In this document: positions 19,796-28,239 of the stretch, in pieces
Numbering within the stretch: position 1 is the stretch's first letter
Layout: each line of letters begins with the position of its first letter
Assembly: GCA_050259615.1 (NCBI GenBank)
Contig: JBLNAZ010000046.1
Location: 1-64,000, forward strand
Length of the DNA stretch: 64,000 nucleotides
Source: JAAXKN01 sp050259615
GTDB lineage: Bacteria > Bacteroidota > Ignavibacteria > Ignavibacteriales > SURF-24
Direction of reading: 5' to 3'
Notes under the pieces: generated by a model
Seen by the model: the letters and a program-made list of their open reading frames with translations, nothing else
Told to the model about the DNA's origin: nothing
Databases searched by the model: none
Made by a program: the position numbers and the translations under genes

Positions 19796-22700
19796 TTAGA
19801 ACTTTGCCAGCCTTTCAACATCTTCAATTGTTATTGTCATAAGATCCTCATCATTAACATCCGTCAGTCCCGAAATCCTTTCCTCCTGGTTGCTGATCGT
19901 TTCATATAGTATCTGGCGTGCCGTACGTGCATTGCCAAAATTCTTGTCCCTTTTTGTGTAAAGGCGTGTAAAGATTTCCAAAAGGAACTGCAGTGCTCCT
20001 TCATCAAGCCTGTATCCGCTTTCATCGGCAATATTGGCGGCAATTTCAAGCATCTGGCGGGGAGAATAATCTTCAAATGCAAGTATATTTGAAAACCTCG
20101 ATTTCAGGCCCGGATTGGAATTCAGAAAGCGGTTCATTTCATCGGGATAACCCGCTGTAATAACCGCAAACTGCCCTTTGAAGTCTTCCATTCTTTTTAA
20201 TAATGTGTCAATTGCTTCCTGCCCGAAATCATTGCCGTTTCTGGAAAGTGTATACGCCTCGTCAATAAAAAGTGTGCCGCCAAGCGCCTTCCTGATTACT
20301 TCATCTGCTTTTAAGGCCGTCTGGCCCTGGTATCCTGCAACAAGCGATGCACGGTCAACTTCAACTAAATGCCCCTTCTCCAGCAGCCCCATTTCTTTAT
20401 ATACCCTGCTTAAAAGGCGCGCAACTGTGGTCTTTCCGGTGCCGGGATTGCCGAGAAAAACAGCGTGCATATTTTTCTCAATTACTGAAAGGCCCCTTTT
20501 CTCTCTTAATTTAGCTACTTTCAAACCTGAAACCAGCTTTTCCACCGTCTTTTTTACCTGCTCAAGCCCCGTCAGATTTTTAAGCTCCTGCATGCAGTGG
20601 TTCAGCTGCTCTGTGTCGCCTTCAACCCTGAAGGCTTTTCTTTCACTCTCGCTGAAAATAATGCTGCGCAGGTCGGCAGATTTAATGGTTTTGACTTCAC
20701 CTTCGCTTCTGCCCTCCTCCGTCATTTCAGACAGACGGAGCATCTGGTTTTTCAGTGCGCCTTCGACAAGGGTTCTTACAACTCTGGCATTGCCAAAGGA
20801 CTTGTCGCGGCTTCTGTAAATTGCATTATAATATTTTCTTAAAGGCTCCTGAGCCTCCTTTTCAAGCGTAAATCCCTTTTCGGAAAGCATGGAGATCGTT
20901 ATTTCAAGAAGATCGTTGGGATTATAATCCTCAAAAGTAATGGTTTTCGTAAAACGCGATTTTAGTCCGGGATTGCTCTCAAGAAAACTTTTCATTTCCT
21001 CAGTGTATCCGGCAGCAATAACTATAAACTTATCCCTGTCGTCTTCCATTCTTTTAAGCAGTGTGTCAATTGCTTCCCGCCCCGGGCTGTCCATACCGTC
21101 ATTACGGTTTGCAAGCGTATAGGCTTCATCAATGAAGAGTGTGCCTCCAAGTGCCTCATTAATAACCTCCGTAGTCTGCCCGGCTGTCTGTCCGGTGTAG
21201 CCTGAAACCAGCTTCTGCCTGTCAGCCTCAATTAAATGTCCGCGCGGAAGTATTCCTAAAGCGGAAATAATTTCACTGTATATGCGCGCAACTGTTGTCT
21301 TGCCTGTTCCGGGATTGCCCAGAAAAACAAGATGCGATAAGAATCTCTTATTAAGATCCTCACCCTGCAGGGCCAGATATCTGGCAAGCTTTACGGTCTC
21401 AAATATCTCTTTTTTTACAGATTCAATTCCTGAAAGGCTGTTGATTTTATCAAGGGCACGGCTGAGTGCTTCTTCATCAATCGGAATTGAAACATTTTTC
21501 TCCTCGCCTGAAGAAAGAATCACTTTTATGTCTTCACCCGTTATTGTCGTCATCGCCTGTTTTGTTTTTTCCGGGTCGCTCAGTTTTATGAATCTTCTGC
21601 TTAGCTGAAGCTTGGCCTCATTAAAGAATTTGCTTACCAGGCGGGCGTTACCAAAGGAATTGTCCCTGTTCCTGTATAGGCGCGTAAATTCTTTCTTAAG
21701 AAGCTCAAGGGCTTCTTTGTCCGGATTGTATTCTTCGGCCTTTGCAGCAGCAATAAATATCTCAAGCAGCTCTTCGGGTGAATAATCCTCAAATTCAAAC
21801 TGATGCGTAAAACGTGATTTAAGTCCAGGATTTGAATTTAGAAAAGTCTGCATTTCATCGGGGTAGCCCGCTGCAATGACAACAAATTTACCTTTGTTGT
21901 CTTCCATTCTTTTAAGAAGTGTGTCAATTGCTTCCTGCCCGAAGTCCTGTCCTCCGCCCGATTTTTTAACCAGAGTATACGCCTCATCAATGAAAAGCAC
22001 CCCGCCCATGGCTTCAGCTGCAAGCTTGTCTGTCTTAATTGCCGTCTCACCAATGTACTGGCCCACAAGACCTGCCCTGTCAACTTCAACAACATGACCT
22101 TTTTCAAGAAATCCCATTGATTTAAGTATCTTTCCAAGCATTCTGGCAACAGTCGTTTTGCCTGTTCCCGGATTTCCCTGGAAAACACAGTGCAGTGTTA
22201 AGCCCGAGCTGCTGTTTAGTCCCAGTCTTTGCCTTTCATTCTGAAATTCAAGATAGCTGATAAAATCTCTTATGGATTCTTTTACTTTATTTAATCCGGT
22301 AAAGCTGTCAAGCCTGTTTAGGAGGACTGAAAGAGGTTCCTCCTCTGGCTGCAGAGGTTCATAAGAATAACTCCGGTTAACTTTTACTGTGCTGTTCTCA
22401 TGCCTGAATTCCTGATTTTGTGGTTTGTTTTTCATCTCCTCAGGTAAATATACCGGCCCGGTTGACTGCTCAATTTCAGTTGTCCCTACCAGGAACCATC
22501 GTTCGCATACTTTCTGCTCATCTATAAATATTTCAACTTTACCCTGGCCTTTTTCCCAGTATCCCGGAACGTCTGCTCCCCAGTACTGAACAAAAGTTGC
22601 TTCTTCCCAGGCTTTATCAATAAAGACGCTGAAACTGTTCTGTCCAGCTTTCTCGCCATTTAAATACCAGAGAGCTGTACCTCTCAGGCTGAAATCTCTT

Positions 22701-23803
22701 TTCCCGTAGAAAGGGTTGACAAGCAGAAGTTCTGTTCCAATAAACGAGGTATCGTACTTGCTGAACTGTACCAGGTACCTTTTAATCTCCCCGTCTGTTC
22801 TGGAATTAAAGGAGAACATTCTGGCATCCAGAAACTCTGCTGTCTGGCTTGGAAAGCTCTTAAAATCAATCTTTTTCTGAAGATTGATAATACCGTTATT
22901 TTTATCTTCACGTTCAGGACTATTCTTCACACTGATGCTTTCGGACTTATCATCCTGCAGGTCAACTAAAGAAGCACTACCTGAGGCCGTACTTTCCTTT
23001 TTACTGCACAGCCTGACGAGTTCATTATGAATTGCCTTAAACTCTACGCTTCCTGAAAGACTTTCTTTCAGCTTTTCTGCTTTCTGCAGGGCAGGCAGGT
23101 ACTGAAAAAGTGCAATCATCGCACGCAGTTCCAGAAGCCGTGCCCTGGTAATTTTTTCTTCAGAAGCATTTCCTGACAATTTACTTGAAATGATCTTTCT
23201 TGCAATAAGAAGTGTAAACCAGTTCTCGCCATTAGTAAGTGCCTTTTCAGCCTCTTCAATCAGTTTGTCGTCAGCCCCTGCTTTTTCTTCAAAGAGGTCT
23301 TTGTATCCTGCTGCAATTCTGTACCATCTCTTGGCTTCTTTTAGCCGGGAGGCATTTTCCCCGGAGATTAAAATGGCTTTTTCCATCTCTTCCAGGGCTT
23401 CAAAGTATCTTCCCAGTCCGGCCAGGCTTCTTGCACGGCTTATATAGGCCGATGATAATAAGTGCTCTTCGTTTTTTACCGCCAGGTCAAGATCACTTAT
23501 GGCTCCTTCAAGAATACTCATCCTGCTCAGGAAAAGTCCCCTGTAAAGGCGGGAATTAAAGCTGCTTTCATCAGATTCCACGGCCAGATTTGCCAGTTCA
23601 AGTGCTTTGGCGGGATTTCCGTTTTCCAGCAGTGCCCAGGCGTGGCAAATAATGGCACTGCTGTCATTCGGCATGGCTTCATATACTTCCTGCGACACTT
23701 GGAGCGCCTGCTGAAATCTTCCGTTTCTTAAGTGCTCATAGGCACGTGCCAGGAGCTCTCTTGGATCCATTGAGCCTGTGCTGTTTATATCTTTTATTTT
23801 CAT
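19796..23803 (-). CDS. TPR protein with three CbbX/SpoVK-type AAA+ modules
   Basis: A 1335-residue protein I know no characterised equivalent for. Residues ~12-265 are TPR-like helical repeats. A predicted beta-rich segment at about 310-450 (Trp/Tyr/Phe-rich, ending CERWFLVGTTEIEQ) follows. Then come three AAA+ units of the CbxX/CfqX family, with Walker A GNPGTGKTTVAR near residues 541, 828 and 1116, each with Walker B LFIDEAYTL, a substrate loop region and SNPGLKSRF sensor/arginine segment. The ~287-residue spacing shows tandem duplication. Relatives include Rubisco activase CbbX, SpoVK and EccA of type VII secretion, the last also carrying N-terminal TPRs. All three ATP sites look intact. 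It is a lone gene. Confidence 0.88.
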   Translation of the reverse strand: MKIKDINSTGSMDPRELLARAYEHLRNGRFQQALQVSQEVYEAMPNDSSAIICHAWALLENGNPAKALELANLAVESDESSFNSRLYRGLFLSRMSILEGAISDLDLAVKNEEHLLSSAYISRARSLAGLGRYFEALEEMEKAILISGENASRLKEAKRWYRIAAGYKDLFEEKAGADDKLIEEAEKALTNGENWFTLLIARKIISSKLSGNASEEKITRARLLELRAMIALFQYLPALQKAEKLKESLSGSVEFKAIHNELVRLCSKKESTASGSASLVDLQDDKSESISVKNSPEREDKNNGIINLQKKIDFKSFPSQTAEFLDARMFSFNSRTDGEIKRYLVQFSKYDTSFIGTELLLVNPFYGKRDFSLRGTALWYLNGEKAGQNSFSVFIDKAWEEATFVQYWGADVPGYWEKGQGKVEIFIDEQKVCERWFLVGTTEIEQSTGPVYLPEEMKNKPQNQEFRHENSTVKVNRSYSYEPLQPEEEPLSVLLNRLDSFTGLNKVKESIRDFISYLEFQNERQRLGLNSSSGLTLHCVFQGNPGTGKTTVARMLGKILKSMGFLEKGHVVEVDRAGLVGQYIGETAIKTDKLAAEAMGGVLFIDEAYTLVKKSGGGQDFGQEAIDTLLKRMEDNKGKFVVIAAGYPDEMQTFLNSNPGLKSRFTHQFEFEDYSPEELLEIFIAAAKAEEYNPDKEALELLKKEFTRLYRNRDNSFGNARLVSKFFNEAKLQLSRRFIKLSDPEKTKQAMTTITGEDIKVILSSGEEKNVSIPIDEEALSRALDKINSLSGIESVKKEIFETVKLARYLALQGEDLNKRFLSHLVFLGNPGTGKTTVARIYSEIISALGILPRGHLIEADRQKLVSGYTGQTAGQTTEVINEALGGTLFIDEAYTLANRNDGMDSPGREAIDTLLKRMEDDRDKFIVIAAGYTEEMKSFLESNPGLKSRFTKTITFEDYNPNDLLEITISMLSEKGFTLEKEAQEPLRKYYNAIYRSRDKSFGNARVVRTLVEGALKNQMLRLSEMTEEGRSEGEVKTIKSADLRSIIFSESERKAFRVEGDTEQLNHCMQELKNLTGLEQVKKTVEKLVSGLKVAKLREKRGLSVIEKNMHAVFLGNPGTGKTTVARLLSRVYKEMGLLEKGHLVEVDRASLVAGYQGQTALKADEVIRKALGGTLFIDEAYTLSRNGNDFGQEAIDTLLKRMEDFKGQFAVITAGYPDEMNRFLNSNPGLKSRFSNILAFEDYSPRQMLEIAANIADESGYRLDEGALQFLLEIFTRLYTKRDKNFGNARTARQILYETISNQEERISGLTDVNDEDLMTITIEDVERLAKF

Positions 23804-24106
23804 ATAATCTTAAATTCCAGGGTTACTTCGTTTCGGCCTTTGCGGCTTCATTGTGATCTGCTTAGTGTTTTAAGCCTGTGTTTTGAAATGGTTTAGCAAA
23901 TATAAAATAATTTTCTTCAAAAAACCGGACTTCTCCGGAATTTACTATCGAAAGAAATTTTATAGTTTTTGAGCCGGCTCTGAGCTTGAAAAATGAGCCC
24001 TGTTTAATTTCTTTTCGGGAAAAATGCTTTCTTTTAGGAAACTTCCTGGAACTTCCTGCGTCTAAATTTACAGAAGGGTCAAAAGTTAAAGCATGGAGAA
24101 AACATT
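23804..24106. other. Divergent intergenic region, AAA protein / head-GIN lipoprotein
   Basis: About 300 bases with no gene seen. Reading toward the minus-strand AAA gene there is a short hairpin CCGGA-GAAG-TCCGG followed by six T (positions 23919-23938), about 115 bases before its start codon. It could be a leader terminator or attenuator, but the stem is only 5 bp. Confidence 0.4.
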
Positions 24107-24775
24107 ATGAAGAAAATTTTATTAGTATCAGCAGTATTATTCCTCGTTTTTGCCGGCTGTCATGGTTTTGGATTTAACTGCCATGGCTTTGGCGGGGTAA
24201 GGGGAAGCGGTATAAGCAAGGAAGAAAACCGATCCATAAGCGATTTTAATGCCGTGAATATAGGAGGTGCCTATGAGGTGGATATCAATTGCGGCGCTGC
24301 GCCGGGCGTAACAATTGACGCTGAGAGTAATATCCTGCCTCTGATTAAATCCGAAATCAGCGGGAATACCTTGCATATCTACAATACAAAGAGCATAAAC
24401 CCAAGAAAAAAGATTAAAATTAAGATAACTGTGGCTGACCTTGACGAAGTGGAGACGTCCGGGGCTAGCAATATAACGGTTGAAAACATAAATAACGACA
24501 GAATTAAGCTTGATGCAAGCGGCGCCGGAAAGATCTACCTTGCAGGAAAAACCGGAATGCTGAGATTGAGCCTCTCGGGAGTTGTGAAAGTAGAGGCTAA
24601 GGATCTCCTTGCAGATAATGCTAACGTTGAAATAAGCGGTGCCTCAAAGGCTGATGTCTATGCTTCCAAAGAATTAAGAGCCGATATCTCCGGAGTCGGC
24701 AGCCTGGATTACTACGGTAATCCTGCGAATGTCAGAAGAAGCGTTTCAGGCGTTGGTTCTATAAATGAAAAATAA
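24107..24775 (+). CDS. Head-GIN/DUF2807 lipoprotein
   Basis: A 222-residue lipoprotein: MKKILLVSAVLFLVFAG then Cys 18. The rest is the DUF2807 'putative auto-transporter adhesin, head GIN' domain, recognised by DFNAVNIGGAYEVDI at its start and by repeating short beta units with SGAS, SGAG, SGV and SGVGS turns, which form a right-handed beta-helix. The early His/Cys/Gly-rich stretch (CHGFGFNCHGFGG) between lipid Cys and domain is unusual and could bind metal. These proteins are abundant in Bacteroidota and their role is unknown. It is followed by a strong terminator and is probably monocistronic. Confidence 0.88.
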   Translation: MKKILLVSAVLFLVFAGCHGFGFNCHGFGGVRGSGISKEENRSISDFNAVNIGGAYEVDINCGAAPGVTIDAESNILPLIKSEISGNTLHIYNTKSINPRKKIKIKITVADLDEVETSGASNITVENINNDRIKLDASGAGKIYLAGKTGMLRLSLSGVVKVEAKDLLADNANVEISGASKADVYASKELRADISGVGSLDYYGNPANVRRSVSGVGSINEK

Positions 24776-24797
24776 GATTCTTAGCAGCTGCTTTTCG

Positions 24798-24832
24798 AAA
24801 AGGAATATCCTTACAGGATATTCCTTTTTTTT
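24798..24832 (+). terminator. Rho-independent terminator after head-GIN gene
   Basis: AAGGAATATCC pairs perfectly with GGATATTCCTT across a 5-base TTACA loop, followed by an eight-T run. Confidence 0.92.
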
Positions 24833-24930
24833 GTACCCCCAATTTTACTTCTAAACTTCAGAAGGCAGGAAAAATTGAATCTTTCCTAAATTGAATGTAT
24901 CTTTTGAAAGCAACAATTTTCAGGAATATC

Positions 24931-25422
24931 ATGGAAAATTTCAGTCCGCAAATAGCTATAATTATGGGCAGCGATTCAGATCTGCCTGTAATGAAAGAAG
25001 CCGCCAGTGTCTGCGATCAGTTTGGTGTGATGTTTGAACTTAAAATCATTTCTGCCCACCGTACGCCTCATTTGCTGGCAGAATATGCTACAGAGGCAAT
25101 AAATAGGGGAATTAAGGTCATTATTGCTGGTGCAGGAGGGGCAGCCCACCTTCCCGGGGTTGCGGCAGCATATACGCCGCTTCCTGTAATCGGCGTTCCC
25201 ATATTGAGCAAATCCTTAAACGGTTTGGACTCACTGCTGTCCATTGTCCAAATGCCTTCAGGCATCCCTGTTGCAACTGTAGCTATCGGGGGAGCGAAAA
25301 ATGCCGCTCTTCTTGCCATTCAGATACTTGCAGTTGAGGATAAGGGCCTCCTTGAAAAAATGAAAGCTTATAAAAAGAAACTTGCTGAGGAATCTGCAGC
25401 AAAAAATAATGCAATCGGGTAA
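24931..25422 (+). CDS. purE: PurE, N5-carboxyaminoimidazole ribonucleotide mutase
   Basis: Purine-synthesis enzyme converting N5-CAIR to CAIR. The 163-residue class I form starts at ATG 24931 (MENFSPQIAIIMGSDSD) with CAGGA eight bases before; an in-frame ATG at 24895 would add 12 residues lacking family similarity. Key motifs are GSDSD, SAHRTP at about 40-45, AGAGGAAHLPGVAAA and VQMPSGIPVATV, all as in active PurE. No purK is adjacent here, although class I PurE needs PurK product. A terminator follows. Confidence 0.95.
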   Translation: MENFSPQIAIIMGSDSDLPVMKEAASVCDQFGVMFELKIISAHRTPHLLAEYATEAINRGIKVIIAGAGGAAHLPGVAAAYTPLPVIGVPILSKSLNGLDSLLSIVQMPSGIPVATVAIGGAKNAALLAIQILAVEDKGLLEKMKAYKKKLAEESAAKNNAIG

Positions 25423-25453
25423 CTTCTCCCAGTCCTAATATTTTACAATTTAC

Positions 25454-25494
25454 AGCCCGGATCCGCCGCTGTGAGGCGGACTTCCGGGTTTTTT
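25454..25494 (+). terminator. Rho-independent terminator after purE
   Basis: A GC-rich stem (CCCGGATCCGCC against GGCGGACTTCCGGG, with a small internal mismatch) is followed by six T. It isolates purE from the hydrogenase promoter region. Confidence 0.88.
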
Positions 25495-25573
25495 ATGTCT
25501 TTCCCATTCTTTTGTTCCTCCAGTTCACTTAAATTGCACCATTTATCTCATTTTATTGCGCCGCACTCTTTTC

Positions 25574-25620
25574 TTATTGTTAGGAAAATAATGGTTATTG
25601 TTAGAAAAAATCACAATAAG
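25574..25620 (+). promoter_or_regulatory. Candidate enhancer (UAS) upstream of the sigma-54 promoter
   Basis: Two direct copies of TTATTGTTAG followed by A-rich sequence start at 25574 and 25595, exactly 21 bases apart (two helical turns). The second copy also forms a dyad TTATTGT-N11-ACAATAA (25595-25619). They lie about 60-105 bases upstream of the sigma-54 core, where NtrC-type activators bind. Which protein binds is not shown by the sequence. Confidence 0.55.
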
Positions 25621-25678
25621 TTTATGCCTTATTATCCCGGATATCCCTATTTTAGCCGGAATTTAAAGGGGCAAAAAA

Positions 25679-25694
25679 TGGCACATTAATTGCA
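25679..25694 (+). promoter_or_regulatory. Sigma-54 promoter of the first hydrogenase operon
   Basis: TGGCAC-ATTAA-TTGCA matches the -24/-12 consensus TGGCACRN4TTGCW at every fixed base, with the required ten bases between GG and GC. Predicted start of transcription is near 25705, leaving a ~22-base leader before the HydC-like ATG at 25727. Upstream repeats supply plausible activator sites. Sigma-54 control makes the operon dependent on an NtrC-family activator, none of which is encoded in this window. Confidence 0.87.
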
Positions 25695-25726
25695 AAACTG
25701 GTATAAAACCAAATATAGGTATTTAG

Positions 25727-26221
25727 ATGCATTCACATATTTTCTCTGACTATACACCAAAAGATAAAAGCAATTTAATATCCCTGCTGCAAGAGGTGCA
25801 GAATATATACGGTTACTTACCCGAACCAGCGCTGATGGATATTGGCAAATTCCTGGAGATGCCCTTAAGCAGAATCTATGGGGTAGCTACCTTTTACAAC
25901 CAGTTCAGATTAAAACCCCTCGGAAAAAATATAGTCCGGGTTTGCAGGGGAACTGCCTGCCACGTGAAAGGTTCAGCCAATCTTTTATTCGCTCTGGAAA
26001 CCGCCTTGAACTGCAAGGCCGGAGAGACCACGAGAGACAAGAATTTTACTTTGGAAGTTGTAGCTTGTATCGGAGCATGCAGTATTGCTCCTGTTATTGT
26101 TGTAAATGATGATTATTACGGCAGAGCAAACGTAAAGGATATTCCGAGAATTCTGAAAAAATATACTGCTTCAGAAATCTCTACAGAAAAAATTGAAGAA
26201 CAAATTACGAGTGAACAATGA
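25727..26221 (+). CDS. hydC: HydC/NuoE-like 2Fe-2S subunit of [FeFe] hydrogenase, set 1
   Basis: Thioredoxin-fold 2Fe-2S subunit of 164 residues, homologous to NuoE, HndA and HydC. It links the flavoprotein subunit to the hydrogenase subunit. An N-terminal helical bundle (LLQEVQNIYGYLPE, then RIYGVATFYNQF) leads to the cluster ligands CRGTAC and ACIGAC at about 77-82 and 118-123. The gene is first in the operon, directly after the sigma-54 promoter; its ATG has only a weak AGGT upstream. Its stop overlaps the next start (ATGA), indicating coupled translation with the HydB-like subunit. Confidence 0.93.
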   Translation: MHSHIFSDYTPKDKSNLISLLQEVQNIYGYLPEPALMDIGKFLEMPLSRIYGVATFYNQFRLKPLGKNIVRVCRGTACHVKGSANLLFALETALNCKAGETTRDKNFTLEVVACIGACSIAPVIVVNDDYYGRANVKDIPRILKKYTASEISTEKIEEQITSEQ

Positions 26222-28203
26222 AAACCTTTCTGGATAAATGCTGTGATGAATGCTGGCACAGCTTGGAAAAACCGTGTAGCCAATTTGTTACATGCTGCAC
26301 CGAAGGACCTCTTTGTCATCACAATTCTGAATGTCAGGATAAGTTCATCAGCCTTAATAAACAACTGACCTTCAAGGAACACGATCTTCCGGTTATTTTT
26401 ATCGGAATGGGTACATGCGGCCTGGCCTCCGGGGCAAAGAAAGTTGAAGAGGCAATTGTCAGCGAATTAAAAAAACTTAATATTCAGGCCCGCATTGTAG
26501 CCACAGGCTGCATCGGTTACTGCGCTAAAGAAGTAATTGTTGATATTAAACTGCCCGGACAGGATAGAATTTCTTATTGCGAGATCATCCCTAAAATTGT
26601 CCCTAAACTTATTCAAAGAACAATCGTTGAAAAGGGAGTTTTTAAGGAGAAATTATTAGGAACACATGGAAAATCAACTCCTGAGCTTAGCAATATAAAT
26701 GAAGACCCGTTCTTTAAGCATCAGATGAAAGTTGTTCTTGAAAACTGCGGAATTATTGATCCTGCATCACTCGATTCTTATATAAGTGCCGGAGGTTTTA
26801 AGGGGTTTGATAAGGTACTCCGCCTTATGAAGCCCGAAAGTGTTGTGAAGGAAATTCTTGCAAGCGGACTTCGCGGCCGTGGTGGTGGCGGATTCCCGAC
26901 GGGAAAAAAGTGGGAACTCGCCCTTAAAAACAAATCCGACGTCAAGTACATCATCTGCAATGCCGATGAAGGAGACCCGGGTGCATTTATGGACCGTTCA
27001 GTCCTGGAAAGCGATCCTTACAGGATAATTGAAGGAATGCTCATTGCAGCCTATGCAATTGAAGCCACTAATGGTTACATTTACTGCCGTGCAGAATATC
27101 CGCTGGCAATTGAAAGGCTCGAAAACTCAATAAAAGAGTGCAGAAAGTACGGCCTCCTGGGAAAGAATATTCTGGGGAGTAATTTCAGCTTTGATCTTAA
27201 AGTTAAAAAAGGAGCAGGTGCTTTCGTCTGCGGTGAGGAAACAGCTCTTATCGCCTCAATTGAAGGCAAAAGAGGAATGCCGAAGCCGCGTCCGCCTTAC
27301 CCGGCCAATTCAGGCCTCTGGGGAAAACCTACCATAATTAATAACGTTGAAACCTTTGCCAATGTGTCTGCTGTAATAGTAAGAGGCTCCGGCTGGTTTT
27401 CCTCAATCGGAACTCAATCCAGCAAGGGAACAAAAGTATTTGCACTAAGCGGCAAAATAAAGAACTCGGGCCTTGTCGAAGTCCCTATGGGTGTGACACT
27501 TGAAGATGTCGTTTTCAAGATCGGCGGCGGGATCCCGAATAATAAACTTTTCAAGGCCGTGCAGATCGGCGGACCTTCGGGCGGATGTCTGCCCGACAGT
27601 GTCATTAAAACACAGGTTGACTATGAATCCCTGAAGACTGTAGGGGCTATGATGGGCTCGGGCGGATTTGTTGTAATGGATGAAGATACCTGTATGGTTG
27701 ACATAGCAAGATTTTTCCTGTCCTTTATACAGAACGAATCATGCGGAAAATGCGTACCCTGCCGCGAGGGAACAAAACGCATGCTGGAAATTATTGAAAG
27801 AATTCCTATGAGCTACAAAAATACAAAGGATAAACTCGACCAGCTGCAAAGGTTCAAGGGAGTTGTCCACCTGCAGCGCCTTGCCGACGTAATAAAAGAT
27901 ACTTCTCTTTGCGGCCTCGGACAGTCAGCTCCAAGTCCTGTTCTTTCCGGCCTGAGGTATTTCAGGGAAGAATATGAAGCTCATCTTTACGACAGGAAAT
28001 GCCCTGCCGGCGTATGCAAGGAGCTCCTTACATTCACCATAGATAACAGCATCTGCAGCGGCTGCGGCCTTTGCCTTAAGAAATGCCCTAATGAAGCCAT
28101 TGCCGGAGAGAAGGGACAGGCACACTACATTATACAGGATAAATGTATTCAGTGCGGCATGTGTTTCGAATCCTGCCGTTTTAAGGCTATTGAGATAAAC
28201 TAA
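26218..28203 (+). CDS. hydB: HydB/NuoF-like flavoprotein subunit, set 1, with extra N-terminal Cys-rich region
   Basis: NAD(P)H-oxidising FMN/Fe-S subunit of 661 residues. Order: a Cys-rich N-terminal segment (Cys 8, 9, 12, 20, 26, 27, 33 and 39, starting CCDECWHSLEKPC) not part of standard NuoF; a thioredoxin-like ferredoxin domain (about 55-145; MGTCGLASGA and GCIGYC); the NuoF core with GRGGGGFPTGKKW (FMN/NADH) and CNADEGDPGAF; an SLBB region; 4Fe-4S site ESCGKCVPCREG near 506; and a C-terminal two-cluster ferredoxin (CSGCGLCLKKC, CIQCGMCFESC). The terminal ferredoxin and N-terminal domain match HydB of electron-bifurcating HydABC enzymes. Confidence 0.93.
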   Translation: MKTFLDKCCDECWHSLEKPCSQFVTCCTEGPLCHHNSECQDKFISLNKQLTFKEHDLPVIFIGMGTCGLASGAKKVEEAIVSELKKLNIQARIVATGCIGYCAKEVIVDIKLPGQDRISYCEIIPKIVPKLIQRTIVEKGVFKEKLLGTHGKSTPELSNINEDPFFKHQMKVVLENCGIIDPASLDSYISAGGFKGFDKVLRLMKPESVVKEILASGLRGRGGGGFPTGKKWELALKNKSDVKYIICNADEGDPGAFMDRSVLESDPYRIIEGMLIAAYAIEATNGYIYCRAEYPLAIERLENSIKECRKYGLLGKNILGSNFSFDLKVKKGAGAFVCGEETALIASIEGKRGMPKPRPPYPANSGLWGKPTIINNVETFANVSAVIVRGSGWFSSIGTQSSKGTKVFALSGKIKNSGLVEVPMGVTLEDVVFKIGGGIPNNKLFKAVQIGGPSGGCLPDSVIKTQVDYESLKTVGAMMGSGGFVVMDEDTCMVDIARFFLSFIQNESCGKCVPCREGTKRMLEIIERIPMSYKNTKDKLDQLQRFKGVVHLQRLADVIKDTSLCGLGQSAPSPVLSGLRYFREEYEAHLYDRKCPAGVCKELLTFTIDNSICSGCGLCLKKCPNEAIAGEKGQAHYIIQDKCIQCGMCFESCRFKAIEIN

Positions 28204-28239
28204 TTTTTTCCGATTAAATCGAAGTAGTAGGAGATTCTA

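Noticed and set aside
20178..20819. 213-codon open frame on the plus strand opposite the AAA gene
   Set aside because: It is a Ser/Leu-rich antisense image of the conserved third ATPase module; the minus-strand frame carries intact Walker motifs.
25471..25689. Open frame of 72 codons between purE and the hydrogenase operon
   Set aside because: It starts inside the purE terminator hairpin and runs across the activator repeats and sigma-54 core; no ribosome binding site and no family resemblance.
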